From Pseudevernia furfuracea (taxonomy: Eukaryota > Ascomycota > Lecanoromycetes > Lecanorales > Parmeliaceae), in contig JAIUPT010000021.1 in NCBI GenBank assembly GCA_022315425.1, forward strand, positions 434,001 to 498,000: a stretch of 64,000 nucleotides of DNA, given 5' to 3'. Below are positions 1 through 11,154 of the stretch, piece after piece; the stretch's first letter is position 1, and each line of letters opens with the position of its first letter. Below the pieces are notes generated by a model. The model was not told where the DNA came from. It ran no database searches and worked only from the letters and a program-made list of their open reading frames with translations. A program made the position numbers and the translations under genes.

Positions 1-690
1 AACTCAACCTTCTGCTCCGCACTCAGCAGTTCATGCGTAGGTACTAGCTCATGGTGTGTAATATTGACCAACAGATCCTGCTCTTGGAATGTCTCGATGA
101 TGGAAGGAAGAACGACGGGGATGATTTTGAGGGCGGCGGGCGTGATGGAGGCCTGTGTGACTAGAATACCGGTGTGGAATTTGTGCTGATTGACGTGGTG
201 GGCGAAAGCGCGCATTTGTTTTATGCCGATGCTGGCGTCGGAGGAAAACTCGATCCAGATGGTGCCAATCTGGGGCTGGGGGTTGGGTTCGGCTTTTGTA
301 GGTATGGCGGTGTATTTGGCAAGCATGGCGTCGGTGGGTCTGAAGGAGGTGTTCATTTTCTTGCGGCTGGGTGGTGTGTCAGTCCGGTGCCAGTCACTCA
401 CCGGGGGGGGGGGTTGGATGATATAGGGGGTTGGGGACAGACTCAGGCGCACCGCTAGAGTCAGCGTAATCTCTGCGGAAATCATCAAGTGAAATCTTGA
501 CTTCTTCTTCTCCTATCTCATAGCCCTGGTAGAGACCGTCAGCGGGGTATCATTGGAGTAACAGGCGTGGGAGTATTGGTACCCTGTCCTGGCACATTTG
601 GTGTATCGTTCGCCATGCCCGCCATAGACGGGTGAGTTCTCTATCGGCATCTGCAGCTACCTTTGCTCTTTCCGCGTCTTGGTTGTCCAT
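1..690 (-). CDS. rpb5: RNA polymerase subunit RPABC1 (Rpb5), 3' end beyond window
   Basis: This encodes the RPB5 subunit shared by nuclear RNA polymerases I, II and III. Exons run 690-583, 525-402 and 366 to past base 1. The start at 690 gives an N-terminus ending LWRAWRTIHQMCQDR, and exon 2 continues GYEIGEEEV. Exon 3 carries the conserved IWIEF...MRAFAHHV...FHTGILV...ITPAALK and LVNITHHELVPTHELLS blocks, which match yeast Rpb5 closely. The last 30 or so residues (most of the assembly domain) lie outside the window. Intron 1 (582-526) is 57 nt. Intron 2 (401-367) is only 35 nt and its phases do not agree: the exon ends in phase 1 while the next needs phase 2. The junction abuts an 11-base C run (plus-strand G run, 403-413), so a one-base homopolymer error is the simplest explanation. 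Identity is secure; the exon 2/3 junction is not. Confidence 0.93.
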
Positions 691-1135
691 GATGTCGGGC
701 TGGATGTTGCAGTGAGAAAAGGGTTGAAAATGTTTGGATGGCTTCAAGCAAGATGTTTTTGGCTAGCTTGAAAAGCGCTTCGCGGCTAAAATCTACTCCG
801 CCGAGTCCCGACTTCATTTACAACAGTCAGGTTGATGTTACAGAGTACAGACCACCAATTGCTCGTACCAGCGTTGTCAGTCAGAAGTCATTGGCCTTTC
901 AGAACTAGCGACTGTTTGGAGTAATAATAACGACAGCTTCTGCTCTTCTGCCTGGAGTTGCCACCAACCAAGGTAGATGCCTAAAAAGCTTAGGCTTACA
1001 GGTCGATATATAGGGACTTTGCAGCCAGGATGGCGAAAACACTCTGCACCTTCTTGCCATTTACATCTTTCTACACTGGAGTCGGAGTCATTTCGAAGAA
1101 GATATTGAGCCAGGCTTGTCAAAAGATACTACATC
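691..1135. other. intergenic, divergent promoter region
   Basis: Lies between the start codons of rpb5 (-) and the AAA ATPase gene (+), so it should hold both promoters. No convincing ORF or RNA gene is visible. Confidence 0.5.
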
Positions 1136-2610
1136 ATGAGAAACGGAGAAGCCTCAGACACCCACAAGATGGAGGAGACCTTCGCTACCCATAAGGCTGT
1201 CATCAATGTTTTTGAAGACTACCAAAAACACAACGCCGGCCTTCAAGTTTCTAGCGAGACTGCCATCCTCTCTTCCCTTCGCGGCCGTTATCCAGATTGG
1301 ACAGTGACGGTCACGCCTGGTCACCCAGACCTTTTTGCCTTTGCTATAGCTGGACAAGCCAAGGCAGAGCTGGACACCAAATCCGAGTCGCTGTCAGCAT
1401 GGCGTCTGCATATTCCACCCACCCAGCGTATCTCCCAGGAGGAGGGCAAAATGACGGACCAAGTCCTTTTTGGAAAGTATGACTATGAGTGGAAGGGCAA
1501 ACTCTTCATCGTGTATACCGATATGTTCAGCAACAAAAACTACATCTTGCATAAGCGTGGTCATGAACTTGTTGATGGGCGTTGCAAGGCCACTGATGAG
1601 CTTATCGCTGCTGCTACGAAGTGGAACAACAATGTTCATGACGAGGTGCTTGTCTTCGATCAAGAGTGCTGGACCAAGAACATAGAACTCTGGAGTTCCG
1701 TTCAAGATGCAAGCTGGGACGATGTGATCATGGACAAGGACATGAAAGAGACACTGGTCAACGATGTTGAAGGCTTCTTCGACTGTAGAGACAACTACAA
1801 AGAGTTCTCAGTGCCTTGGAAGAGGGGCATCATATTTCACGGTTTACCTGGAACTGGCAAGACTATCTCCATCAAGGCGCTCATGAACGCTCTCTACAAG
1901 CGTCCGGATCCGATCCCCACGCTTTACGTCAAATCTCTGGCTGGATGGTAATTCGCCCTCTGCTAAATGTCACAAGTAGAGCTAACCCAATCTGTAGTCA
2001 TGGTCCTGAGTATGCTATCCGAGAAATCTTTGTCAAAGCTAGACAGTCTACCCCGTGTCTTTTGATCTTCGAGGACCTCGACAGCTTGATCACAGATGGC
2101 GTCAAGAGCTTCTTTCTCAACGAAGTTGATGGGTTGGAATCAAACGAGGGCCTCTTGATGATTGGAAGCACCAACTATCTCGAGAGGCTGGACGCGGGTA
2201 TCTCTAAGCGCCCAGGTCGGTTCGACCGCAAGTACCATTTCGTCCTTCCTGCCTTACCCGAGAGGGTCAAATACTGCGACTATTGGAGATCCAAGCTCTC
2301 CAACAACAAGACCGTCGACTTTCCACTGAAGCTCTCTGAAGCTATTGCAGAGGTTACCGAAGGCTTTAGCTACGCTTACCTTAGAGAAACTTTTATTACC
2401 TCGCTTCTCACGATTGCCGGGTCTCACAGAGGGACAAGCAAGGCAATTGGTGGCCTACTAGAGGCCGGTCAAGCAACTCATGAGCTCGATCACCTCTTAC
2501 TCTGGCGAGTCATGAGCAAGCAGGTCAATGATCTTCGCGCTGAGATGGAAGGTGCGCGCAAAAGCGCCGAGGATGCCGCTAAAAATAGTACTGCCACCAT
2601 TGGTGCGTGA
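1136..2610 (+). CDS. AAA ATPase of the fungal Bcs1-like type
   Basis: A P-loop ATPase of the class annotated in fungi as Bcs1-like or AAA-domain protein; its substrate is unknown. Exon 1 is 1136-1947, the intron 1948-1997 (50 nt, branch-like GCTAAC, TGTAG acceptor) and exon 2 1998-2610, giving about 474 residues. The C-terminal half shows Walker A GLPGTGKT (residues 236-243), Walker B LLIFEDLDSL, the sensor-like GSTN, and an ISKRPGRFDRKY arginine-finger region. The N-terminal 200 residues are a family-specific segment without a recognisable signal. No transmembrane helix was noticed, so a role as true mitochondrial Bcs1 is unlikely. The 3' end is uncertain: a possible donor GTGCGT just before the stop and acceptors near 2650-2670 could replace the last residues with a short alternative tail. 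Confidence 0.85.
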
Positions 2611-3461
2611 AGCCTCCCTCGGTATGTTGGACCGCCTTCACCCAAACTCAGATACTGCAACTCACAGACGCATCAGGCGAGTTGTTCCACGTGACAGTGA
2701 TATCTCAGATTGATTAAAACTGCCCACGTGGATCATTCTTATTGTTGGATCTACATTTTTGCATACCATAGACGACCAGATACCTTTCCTTATATCATCA
2801 CCCTCACAGGGGCTCAATCTTTACATCACAGATCATCTCAACAATAACTCGCTTGAGAACAAAAGTGGACCGACACCAAAGTGCAGAGCCTCGGAAGTCC
2901 ATGGTATTCGATTTTTCACCTCAATTGTTTTCTCTCAAATTGGGGTAACAAAATGGATAGTTGTCTCTTATCGCCATCTCACTTCAAATGCCCTCAATCA
3001 CGGTATAAATGCATTAGTACATTCCAATTGCCCTGTCCTCTTCCTGGATATCAACACGAATGATAGTGTTGTCAAGTCCGGCTTCAATGCAATACTGATT
3101 AAAATGACTGACGCCAAGTATCCTACAACTTGGTCTCTGTAAAATCTATGAGCGTGCAGAGTTTTATATGGAGGTGGCCAGGATAATGCATACTTCGCGT
3201 GGGGTGTGCAGACTGGGAGCATCTACAAATGAAGTAGACGTCTGAGCATGAGTTACCTCTCTCTTAGTTTCTATGCGTTACTTCATTCTCTCCATCTAAG
3301 GGCGGATCAAGCGGCAGTGAATGCAGTCAAGAAGTCCCTTCTCGAAGCGATTGAAAATGTAAGCACCCAAGTTCATGTCTGTGCTCAATCCGCCATCACC
3401 CTCGGCATTTAAATTACCAGCCAAACCTCCAGTTTCCTCGTGAGACCACTCTGGAAACCCC
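2611..3461. other. intergenic, nothing recognised
   Basis: Between the AAA gene and the 3' end of the broken F-box copy. A 127-codon frame at 2759-3142 has low-complexity composition and no recognisable motif, so I do not call it. Confidence 0.4.
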
Positions 3462-5090
3462 TCATGAACCGAGCTCTGATCCCTCTACCATTCTCCCAAG
3501 ATCCCAGGCATACCTGATCAATCCATCACCTCCACCACCCTCCCCGTTATCCCACCGATAAACGAAGCAACCTCTTCTCTGGTATCTGAATATGAATAAC
3601 AGTCGTCCGGAGCGTAGGGGCCTATTTATCTTCGATAGCGCGAGATGCATCGAAATTGGAAGGAAGTCCTTGCAAATATCCGCCAAGTTTTCGACAGACG
3701 TCGGACCAGGAGTTCCATTGAAAACCACCCTGTGTAATTCAAGGGTTCGAAGGGTTTGCTGGTGCATCGCGGCGAGGTAAAACAATCTCTCTTCGCGGAG
3801 AGGGCAGTTGATCAGGATCAGCGATTCGAGTTGTGTGGGAAGGTGCAGTCATTGATCACGCCCGCCTCCCCAATTCCCTCTTGCTTTCGATACTCGAGCT
3901 CAACCATGGCGGCGTCAAGACGATCCTCGTTAAGCTCGGTACCGGTGAGCAGGTCATCGACGTACAAATCGGGTCCGCGGATTGCGAACCACTCGTCTTC
4001 ATTGGGGTACAACCCTTACGGATGAACAATTGAGCCGCAAAGTCTTCAGACGCTTGAGACCATTGAATTGTTTCCGCCAATCCTGCACAGCGAAGCGCGT
4101 TTGTACTGGGTCTTTGAGATTGCCAAACTCTTGACCAATCGTGAGTTCTATGTCGAGATGCTTGAGTTGGTTTGGTATGCGCCAATGGTACAACCAATTC
4201 TCCAACGGTACCTCGCGCAGCTTCAAGCTGGTGATGTTGTTGGTCAGAGAGGTCATGAGGTATGAGACCCCGTGTCCCAGTGTATAACTTTGATCATTCG
4301 CCATGGTGGGAGACAACCAGGACAGGTCGATGCTCATCTCATCCCAGACTTGTTGGTAAGCCATTGCCGGTCGCTCGGAATCACAGGTAGAGACTACATT
4401 TTCCACATGGTAGAGCTCGGGCAAGATCGCCATAGTCTCACGCATGATCTGTCTGATCGACTGAAAGACGGTTGTCAGAATTGCTTTAGTCTCACTGAGG
4501 ATGGACTAGAGGAAAGATCTTACTTCGAAGTTAGGGACTTCATCCTCCCACTGCGTTTCCAAAGGCGCTATGATCAACTCATGAATCCTGGCAGAGTTTG
4601 GGCGATTCAGCCCGAACGCTGACGAGAGTCCATTGTGCCCGGGATACCAGGCAGGGCTCCAGAAAGGACTGGTCGTGGCTCGCGTCCTTAACTGGAGACG
4701 CCGAACGCGCATTGCAAGCTCGGAATTCCCTCCGCCAAAGTGGACGATCCTCTATCAAAGGCTTTATTCTCGTTGTATTTCATTCCAGGCACAACAAACC
4801 TTTTCATATCATTGAGCTTCCAAGAGCTGAAGTCCAGCACCATGTTCCCAAAGAGGTGGGGACTGGCTGCGCCATTCAATTATGAGCACGCATTATTCAA
4901 ATTCGTAGTATTGCATCACAAGAGGATTTGGTTGCAAACGAGAGCCAGTTTGACTTACTATCGGAGAAATAAGTGTCAAGCTTTGCAAGTCCATGGCCAC
5001 AACCGGATCAAAGTGGTCGATTCTCCGGGCAACCAAGAACCTGACAGTAATGACGCATAGTTTCAATAGCAGCCCCCGAAGCAATGCCAT
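3462..5090 (-). pseudogene. broken F-box/LRR-like paralog
   Basis: A decayed relative of the intact gene at 32444-33942. Matching blocks occur in order on the minus strand: an F-box-like N-terminus with RRIDHFDPVVAMDLQSL (from the ATG at 5090), PHLFGNMVLDF (about 4860), RVRRLQLR (about 4710), the ILPELYHVENVVS block (about 4430), ITSLKLREV (about 4230), LYVDDLL (about 3965) and LRTLELHRVVF (about 3750). These blocks sit in different reading frames. I see frame changes near 4750, near 4005 and near 3845, plus one plausible real intron (GTAAG donor near 4530, CTTTCAG acceptor near 4460). The N-terminal intron phases also disagree. Several shifts in one copy argue for a pseudogene; some could be unrecognised introns. 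Confidence 0.7.
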
Positions 5091-5185
5091 AGTGTCGATA
5101 GCCAGCTTCAGATGGAAGAAAGGGCCTTCGAACAAAGATTGACCCAACTACGATCGGATGCTATGGCTGTACTATGGAAGACTGA

Positions 5186-5412
5186 GGCTGGAGACCGACG
5201 AGGTTCTTTGAAGTAGCAATGGAAGGCGCAGGGTGAGAACCAATGGAGAACTCTGGAGTAACAAGGTACTGCACGATGAGAGTGACAGTGTGTACTGAGC
5301 TCCGGATGGTGCGCTAGGTTTGTAGAAGAGCAGGTTGGAGACCAACGAAGAGCTTCATGGTAGCGTTGGAGCATACGGATCGAGAATCAATGCAGAGTTC
5401 TGGAATGGCGAG
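5186..5412. repeat. imperfect direct duplication, two units about 147 bp apart
   Basis: Units at about 5186-5263 and 5333-5412 share the order GG(C/T)TGGAGACC(G/A)ACGA, a GAGAA(C/T)CAATG core, and an end resembling AG(A/T)(A/G)CTCTGGA. They differ at many positions. They lie just upstream of the broken F-box copy. No function is visible. The rest of 5091-6522 shows no convincing gene. Confidence 0.4.
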
Positions 5413-6522
5413 GGTGAGTAGGATGAAAGAGAAAATGGGTGCTATGACCTACCAAAACAGACGCTCTAAGCGCCTCCTTCATGTTCCTGAAGACTTCACG
5501 GTATATACGTAGGATAAGCGCGTGCTTCACAGTCGTCTATTGATATTACCCGGATCCAAAATAGGACGCTTCACCGAGAAGGCACATTCAAAGTTGCAGT
5601 AACCCTCTTGTAATAGTCTGGAAGACGGCATCGCTCAAGGTTAGATAGATCATTTGGAACGTAACGAGAAATGCGCAGTCTTGGCGGCGTTAATAAGATT
5701 GTGGCAAAGTGCATCTAGAACTACTTATAGGGCAGAGGCCTGATCTCTGCCACTGACCAAACGAAATTCTGGCGCCTGCTCTGTCGCGTTTGCTAGAGTG
5801 GTGGCTTTAGCGCTTTCATCGTCAATTGAGATTGGTTGGTGAGATGGTTGTATGTAGGCCCTGTATGTAGTGCCATTGGCTGCATGATGTGATCCGATAA
5901 AGAAAAGCGAAAGTCATAGGATATTTAGTAAGCATGTCAGCTGCCGTAGAATGCCGAGATCATGCCATGCATGGGTTACTAGACTGGGTAAACACTCTAA
6001 TCCAAGATAATGTACGCAAGGATCGTCAGAATAGAGAAGCGAATCGGATACCAACGGAAGTTCTTGAAACGACATGTTAGGCAAGCCTTAGGATATCAAA
6101 GTCTAACTAATATTGAGATAATTGGTGCGAAGCCACTGAATCGCGAGCACGTCAAGGTAGAAGATTATCTAAACCGAGAATGATGGGGTGATACGCTGAA
6201 AAGAAGCAAAGAATAGTACAGGCGCGTCAAGCCAAAATCACTTAAAAGCCCTCCGATTTACGTAGATGTGCAACCAAAGCTGGGCTGCAGCATAGTGATC
6301 CAATCAATGACTGTGCACAAGGCATTGGGAACGTTGAAGAATGGCACGGTCAGCGGCAAAGCTGGAGTTCGGCAGAATAGCGACGAAACGAGTGAACGGA
6401 TTGACCAAGCGAAGATATAGGACTTGATTGGGTAAGGAATTCTTTAGACACGAGAGAACGAATGCAGACCATTGCCGCCGAGAAATGATTATCTCCTCTA
6501 TAAAGAGCCTGATTCATGCCAC
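5413..6522. other. intergenic, nothing recognised
   Basis: About 1.1 kb between the duplication and the 3' end of the aldolase-family gene. Only short frames without motifs were seen. Confidence 0.4.
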
Positions 6523-7463
6523 CTACTGCAAATAATCTGCACCACATTCCTTTTCAATGACATCGAACATCGGCTTAGCACTGAACCAGCCGGCTTTTGG
6601 CGTTCCAACAGCCTTGTATGTGAACGCTGCATCCTCGTCATCGATCTTTGTGGTTTCGTGACCTCGGCCTCCAGCAGCAGCGTCTGCCATCAGCTGTGCC
6701 TTACAGCATTTCTCGAGGCTCACGAACCAGAACACCGTGGCTTCGATGGTTTCGCCGACCGTCAGGAGGCCGTGGTTTTGTAGAAGAGCGGCCTTTTTGT
6801 CTCCGAGGGCATGTGAAATCTCTTTGCCTTCTTTGTCGGCGAGGACGATGCCGTTGAATGTTGAGTACAGGACGTGGTCCTGTCGAGATTGTCAGCACTT
6901 CCATCCGAACACGAAGACCATGTCGGTCCTACGTTATAGAATGCGCAGGAATCTTGCGTTATGATGTCAAGCTTCCGACCTAGGGTACAGAACGAGCGTC
7001 CATAGATGCTGTGGCTATGTGCAGCACACATTACATCCGGCCTCGCCTGATGCACTGCGCCATGTATCATGAACGCAGCCGTATTCAGCAACCTGACGTT
7101 CCCTCCATCAATGATCTTTCCACTATGGTCCACTTGTATCAAATCACTCCTTTTCATCAACGAAAACGCCACGCCAAACGGATTCACCCAGAATGTAGTA
7201 GGGTCCACTGGATCCCGGAGTGTGATGTGTCCTGCTACTCCTTCATCAAAGCCGTACTTCCCGAATATGCGAAAGGCGGCGGCGAGTCGGCCTTTAAGGT
7301 ATTCGCGCTGTTTATGTTTATCAGTGAACGTAGGAGGGTTGGGAAATTTCAGTGATTGCCCTCTGGCTTGGGATTCGCTCAAGCCGGGCTCATGCGGCGC
7401 TGTGGTTGAGGGATAGGAGCCATTTGTTTCGCTTTCTGTGGTCGTTGCTGATGGTGGTGCCAT
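6523..7463 (-). CDS. class II aldolase/adducin family protein
   Basis: A 295-residue cytosolic class II aldolase/adducin head-domain protein. Family members are Zn-dependent aldolases or epimerases acting on phosphorylated sugars, or non-catalytic adducin-like proteins; the substrate here is unknown. Exon 1 is 7463-6933, the intron 6932-6880 (53 nt, GTAGGA...CGACAG) and exon 2 6879-6523, with phase 0 on both sides. Seen: GFDEGVAGHITLRDP (about 71-85), the zinc-site HSH (residues 149-151, in CAAHSHSIYG) and a third histidine in LLQNHGLLT. The first 40 residues are Ser/Thr/Pro-rich and probably disordered. Spliced length is typical of fungal members. The family assignment is secure. Confidence 0.9.
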
Positions 7464-8205
7464 TGTGTCGTGGTTTCTGGGCGAAGGTAGAGGACGGATA
7501 AGAGTGAAGATAGCTTGAGTGTTCTTGTCGATTGAGCAGTCATGTGGTGCGAGACGGTGGGGAGGTGGGGCGTATTAGTACAAGGCGAGAGTAGCCGAGG
7601 CCTGCACTTCGCGCTTGAGAAATAGAAGGTGAATGGATGAAAAGTGTGTCGAAGACAAGATTAATCAGCACCCTACATACTCCAAGGACGGCGGTGCTCT
7701 GACAGACATACAAGATGACCGTAATTGGACAGTGGCAGGAACTCTGGCTCACGCATTGATAACAAAAGAGAATAAATACGAAGTTACTTCTCATGCTCAA
7801 AGGTATCCGATGGCCACGTGGATGCCTGAATGGCCCTCCCTAGGTAGTCGAGAAGGCTGACCTCCAGCGTCGTCCGGGCCTACATGGAATTGAGATATCT
7901 CTTGAGCAGAGCTGAGACGTTTTGAAGAGCCGGGCACAGGAAGTATGCAGACAAGACTCGACATGGAACCTCAAGCTGAGGCAGCTTTTGTGAAGCTCGG
8001 GTTTCTGCCACGTTTCGCATAGAGATCGGTACCTACGCGGGATGAATAAATGTGGCCGACGAGTGAGAATGGAGAATGGGAAATGAACTGCACAAAGCGA
8101 CTTGTAGCCAACCGTACGATGTCGGAGAACAAATGACTTCACCGACAGCTTGAGCTTTCCCATCATAGCCAAACATAAATTTTCTCTCTGTGAAGCTACT
8201 CGAAC
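7464..8205. other. intergenic, divergent promoter region
   Basis: Separates the divergent starts of the aldolase-family gene (-) and the Trm4/Ncl1 gene (+). No coding signal supported in either strand. Confidence 0.4.
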
Positions 8206-11154
8206 ATGGGTAAACGTGGGGGCAAAAGAGTCAGTACGTCCGACGCATGTTCTTCTAAAGCAAGGAGCTGAAAAATCTCATTGCAGGGTCGAGGTGGCGG
8301 TAGAGGAGGTGGTCGTGGGGGTGGTCAGCGATCAATTCGCACAGACTACTCGGAAGTGCCCAAAGCAAATGCGCAATATGAGCAATACTACAATGAATTA
8401 GGCTTGGTCGAAGAGGCTGAAAAGGAAGAATTTTGGGCTGCGCTGCGAAGAGACCTCCCAAATAGCTTTCGTTTCACTGGGTCAAAAGGGTACCCGGGAC
8501 CCTACCAATTTCTTAGGCGCATACTAATTGCTTAAATCCTATAGACAAGCTCTACCAGTGCAGCAGCTACTGCAGGACCGCTATATACCGGAGATCACCT
8601 CCATAGAGCATAATGGTGAGCTCGTCAATCCGCCAAATGCTATACCATGGTTCCCAGATCAATTGGCATGGCAGATGACCACACCCAAGAGCGTCGTGCG
8701 CAAATTCCCACCATTTGCTTCGTTCCAAAAGTTCTTAGTATCAGAGACGAGTGTTGGAAATATAAGTCGGCAAGAGGTGGTCAGCATGATCCCGCCGCTT
8801 CTCATGGACGTCAAACCAGGCATGACCGTCTTGGACTTATGTGCGGCGCCTGGTAGTAAAGCGGCCCAATTGATCGAAATGGTACATGGTGGAGAGGAGG
8901 CACGAACGAGAAAGATAGTCCGAAAGATCAAGATGGATTTAAGACGAGAGGTAAGCCCTTGCGGTCGATTAGCCGAAGAGCAAATGAAAGAAGAAGAACA
9001 AAGTGGCGACTTGTCGGACTATGGGAGAACGACCGGATTGCTAATCGCCAACGATGCCGACTATAAGCGCGCTCACATGCTCGTACACCAGATGAAAAGA
9101 CTCAATTCCCCCAATTTGATCGTAACGAACCACGATGCAACAATGTACCCATCCATAAAGCTTGCATCCGAACCCATTCGAGAAGGGGACGAAACGAGAA
9201 ACAAATATCTCAAATTTGATCGCATCCTAGCCGATGTGCCCTGCTCTGGTGATGGAACCTGTCGAAAGAATGTCAATGTCTGGAAAGACTGGAGTCCTGG
9301 GAATGCGATTGGGCTTTTCTCTACACAAGTACGTATTTTGGTTCGTGCACTGCAAATGCTGAAAGTCGGAGGGAGAGTCGTCTATTCAACTTGCAGCATG
9401 AACCCCGTGGAGAACGAGGCTGTCGTAGCAACAGCTATCGATCGATGTGGCGGCATGTCTAAGGTTGACATTATAGACTGCAGTAGCGCTCTGCCTAGAC
9501 TGAAGAGACGACAAGGCTTAAGCGACTGGAAAGTGATGGACAAGCAAGGCAGGATTTGGCCATCCTGGCAAGCAGTAGAAGAAGAGAAAGCCAAAAATGG
9601 CGAGGAGGGTCTTGTAAGACTATCTGGGTTCATGTTCCCATCAATCAAAAGAGAAGAGGCTGTCCCGCTTGACCGGTGTATGCGCGTCTACGGACACCTG
9701 CAGGACACGGGCGCATTTTTCATCACCGTCCTGGAGAAGAAATTCGAGATCAAAACAAGGCCAGAAGCCGAACCCAAGAAACCTGAGCCAGAACCCACTT
9801 CGGTTATGGACGTAGTCAAAGAGATCGAAGCCAAGCCCACAAACAGCAGCGACCCACTTCAAAAAATCGAAGTTGCCGATAACATTGTGCCACCACAAAC
9901 CAACGACTATGCAGAAGGCGTATCAGCAGCAGCCCGCCAAAACAAAGAGAACGCTCCCAGCACCAGCACCACCGCCGTCAAACGTGAACATGATGCCGAG
10001 ACTAACGCAGCAATGTCGACCAAACGGCTCAAAATCAGAGACGAAGTCGAAGGCGGCGACGCAGCACCCCAGGGCGACGAAGACCGTCAAGTACATTGGC
10101 CACCACCACCAGCCGCTCAGCTCGACGCAAGTCGTCCTGAAACACAGACATCTCTCCCTTCTCCAGCCCCACCGCTCGGCAACAATCAGAAACAGTTGAA
10201 CAAAAACAAACAACCCTACGAAGAACCTTTCAAATACCTCGATCCTAACCAAGAAGACTTGCAGTCTATATATGAATTCTACGATCTCTCACCGATATTC
10301 CCTCGTGACAGATTCATGGTCCGCAACGCCCTAGGCCACCCGTCCAAGACAATATACTACACCTCCGCCCTCGCACGATCCATCCTCACCGCCAACGCAA
10401 GTTCTGGAATCAAATTTGTACATTGTGGCGTTAAAATGTTCGTCAAGCAGGACGTGCAATCTGCCGAAGTCTGTCGATGGAGAATCCAAAGTGAAGGCTT
10501 GCCAGTGCTGGAAGCGTGGGTGGGTGAGAAGAGAGTTGTGAGCTTGTGGAAGAGGAGCACATTGAGGACGCTTTTGTTAGAGATGTTTCCAAAGGTGGAT
10601 GGAGAGGGATGGAAAGATTTGGGCGAGATTGGGGAGAGAGTCAGAGATGTGGGGATGGGCTGTTGTGTGCTGAGGATCGAGAAGGGGGAGGGAGAGGGTG
10701 GCTTTGGGTAAGAGGTTTTCCATGTTCTGTTCGAAAGTGCAGTTAGTCATGCTAAATTAATCTCTGCAGCGAGCGCATGGTCCTCCCCCTCTGGCGCAGC
10801 CTCCATTCCCTCAACTTAATGCTGCCGAAGGAAGACCGCAAGGCCATGCTGCTGCGTCTTTTCAACGAGGACACGCCACTTATGGACCATTCAAAAGATC
10901 GCTTCACCAACAATTCCAAACCTCAGCCCAACGTTAATATCAAAGACGAGCCAAATGACATCAAAAACGAAGAAGAACCGAATGCTGACGTCAAAGACGA
11001 GATGGCTGTTAAGGAAGAGGATGAAGAAGGGAACGTCGCGGTTCCGGAATTTGGCGAGGATGTGGAGAGGATGGAGGATGGAGCCGGGAATGAGGAGAGG
11101 CAGGATGACGTGCTGCCCAATTCTTTCAAGGAGGAAGTGGATTATGGGGTGTAG
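8206..11154 (+). CDS. ncl1: tRNA (cytosine-5-)-methyltransferase Trm4/Ncl1 (NSUN2 type)
   Basis: A nuclear SAM-dependent enzyme that makes 5-methylcytosine in tRNAs. Exons are 8206-8229, 8287-8489, 8545-10707 and 10770-11154, giving 924 residues. The third intron is 10708-10769. Intron 2 has a TACTAAT-like branch site. Intron 1 needs a non-consensus GTCAGT donor to keep the frame. The N-terminus is Gly/Arg-rich. SAM motif I LDLCAAPGSK is at about 172-181, motif IV DVPCSGDG has Cys309, and motif VI YSTCSMNP has the catalytic Cys359. NISRQEVVSMIPP and FDRILADVPC blocks match yeast Ncl1 closely. The C-terminal region VLPLW...LNLMLPKEDRKAMLLRLF also matches. A Lys/Glu/Pro-rich linker of about 150 residues and an acidic C-terminal tail with repeated KDE-type units make it longer than yeast Ncl1. 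Confidence 0.95.

Noticed and set aside
2759..3142. 127-codon plus-strand frame after the AAA gene
   Set aside because: Low-complexity content with no motif and no intron logic; overlapping frames of similar length exist on both strands.
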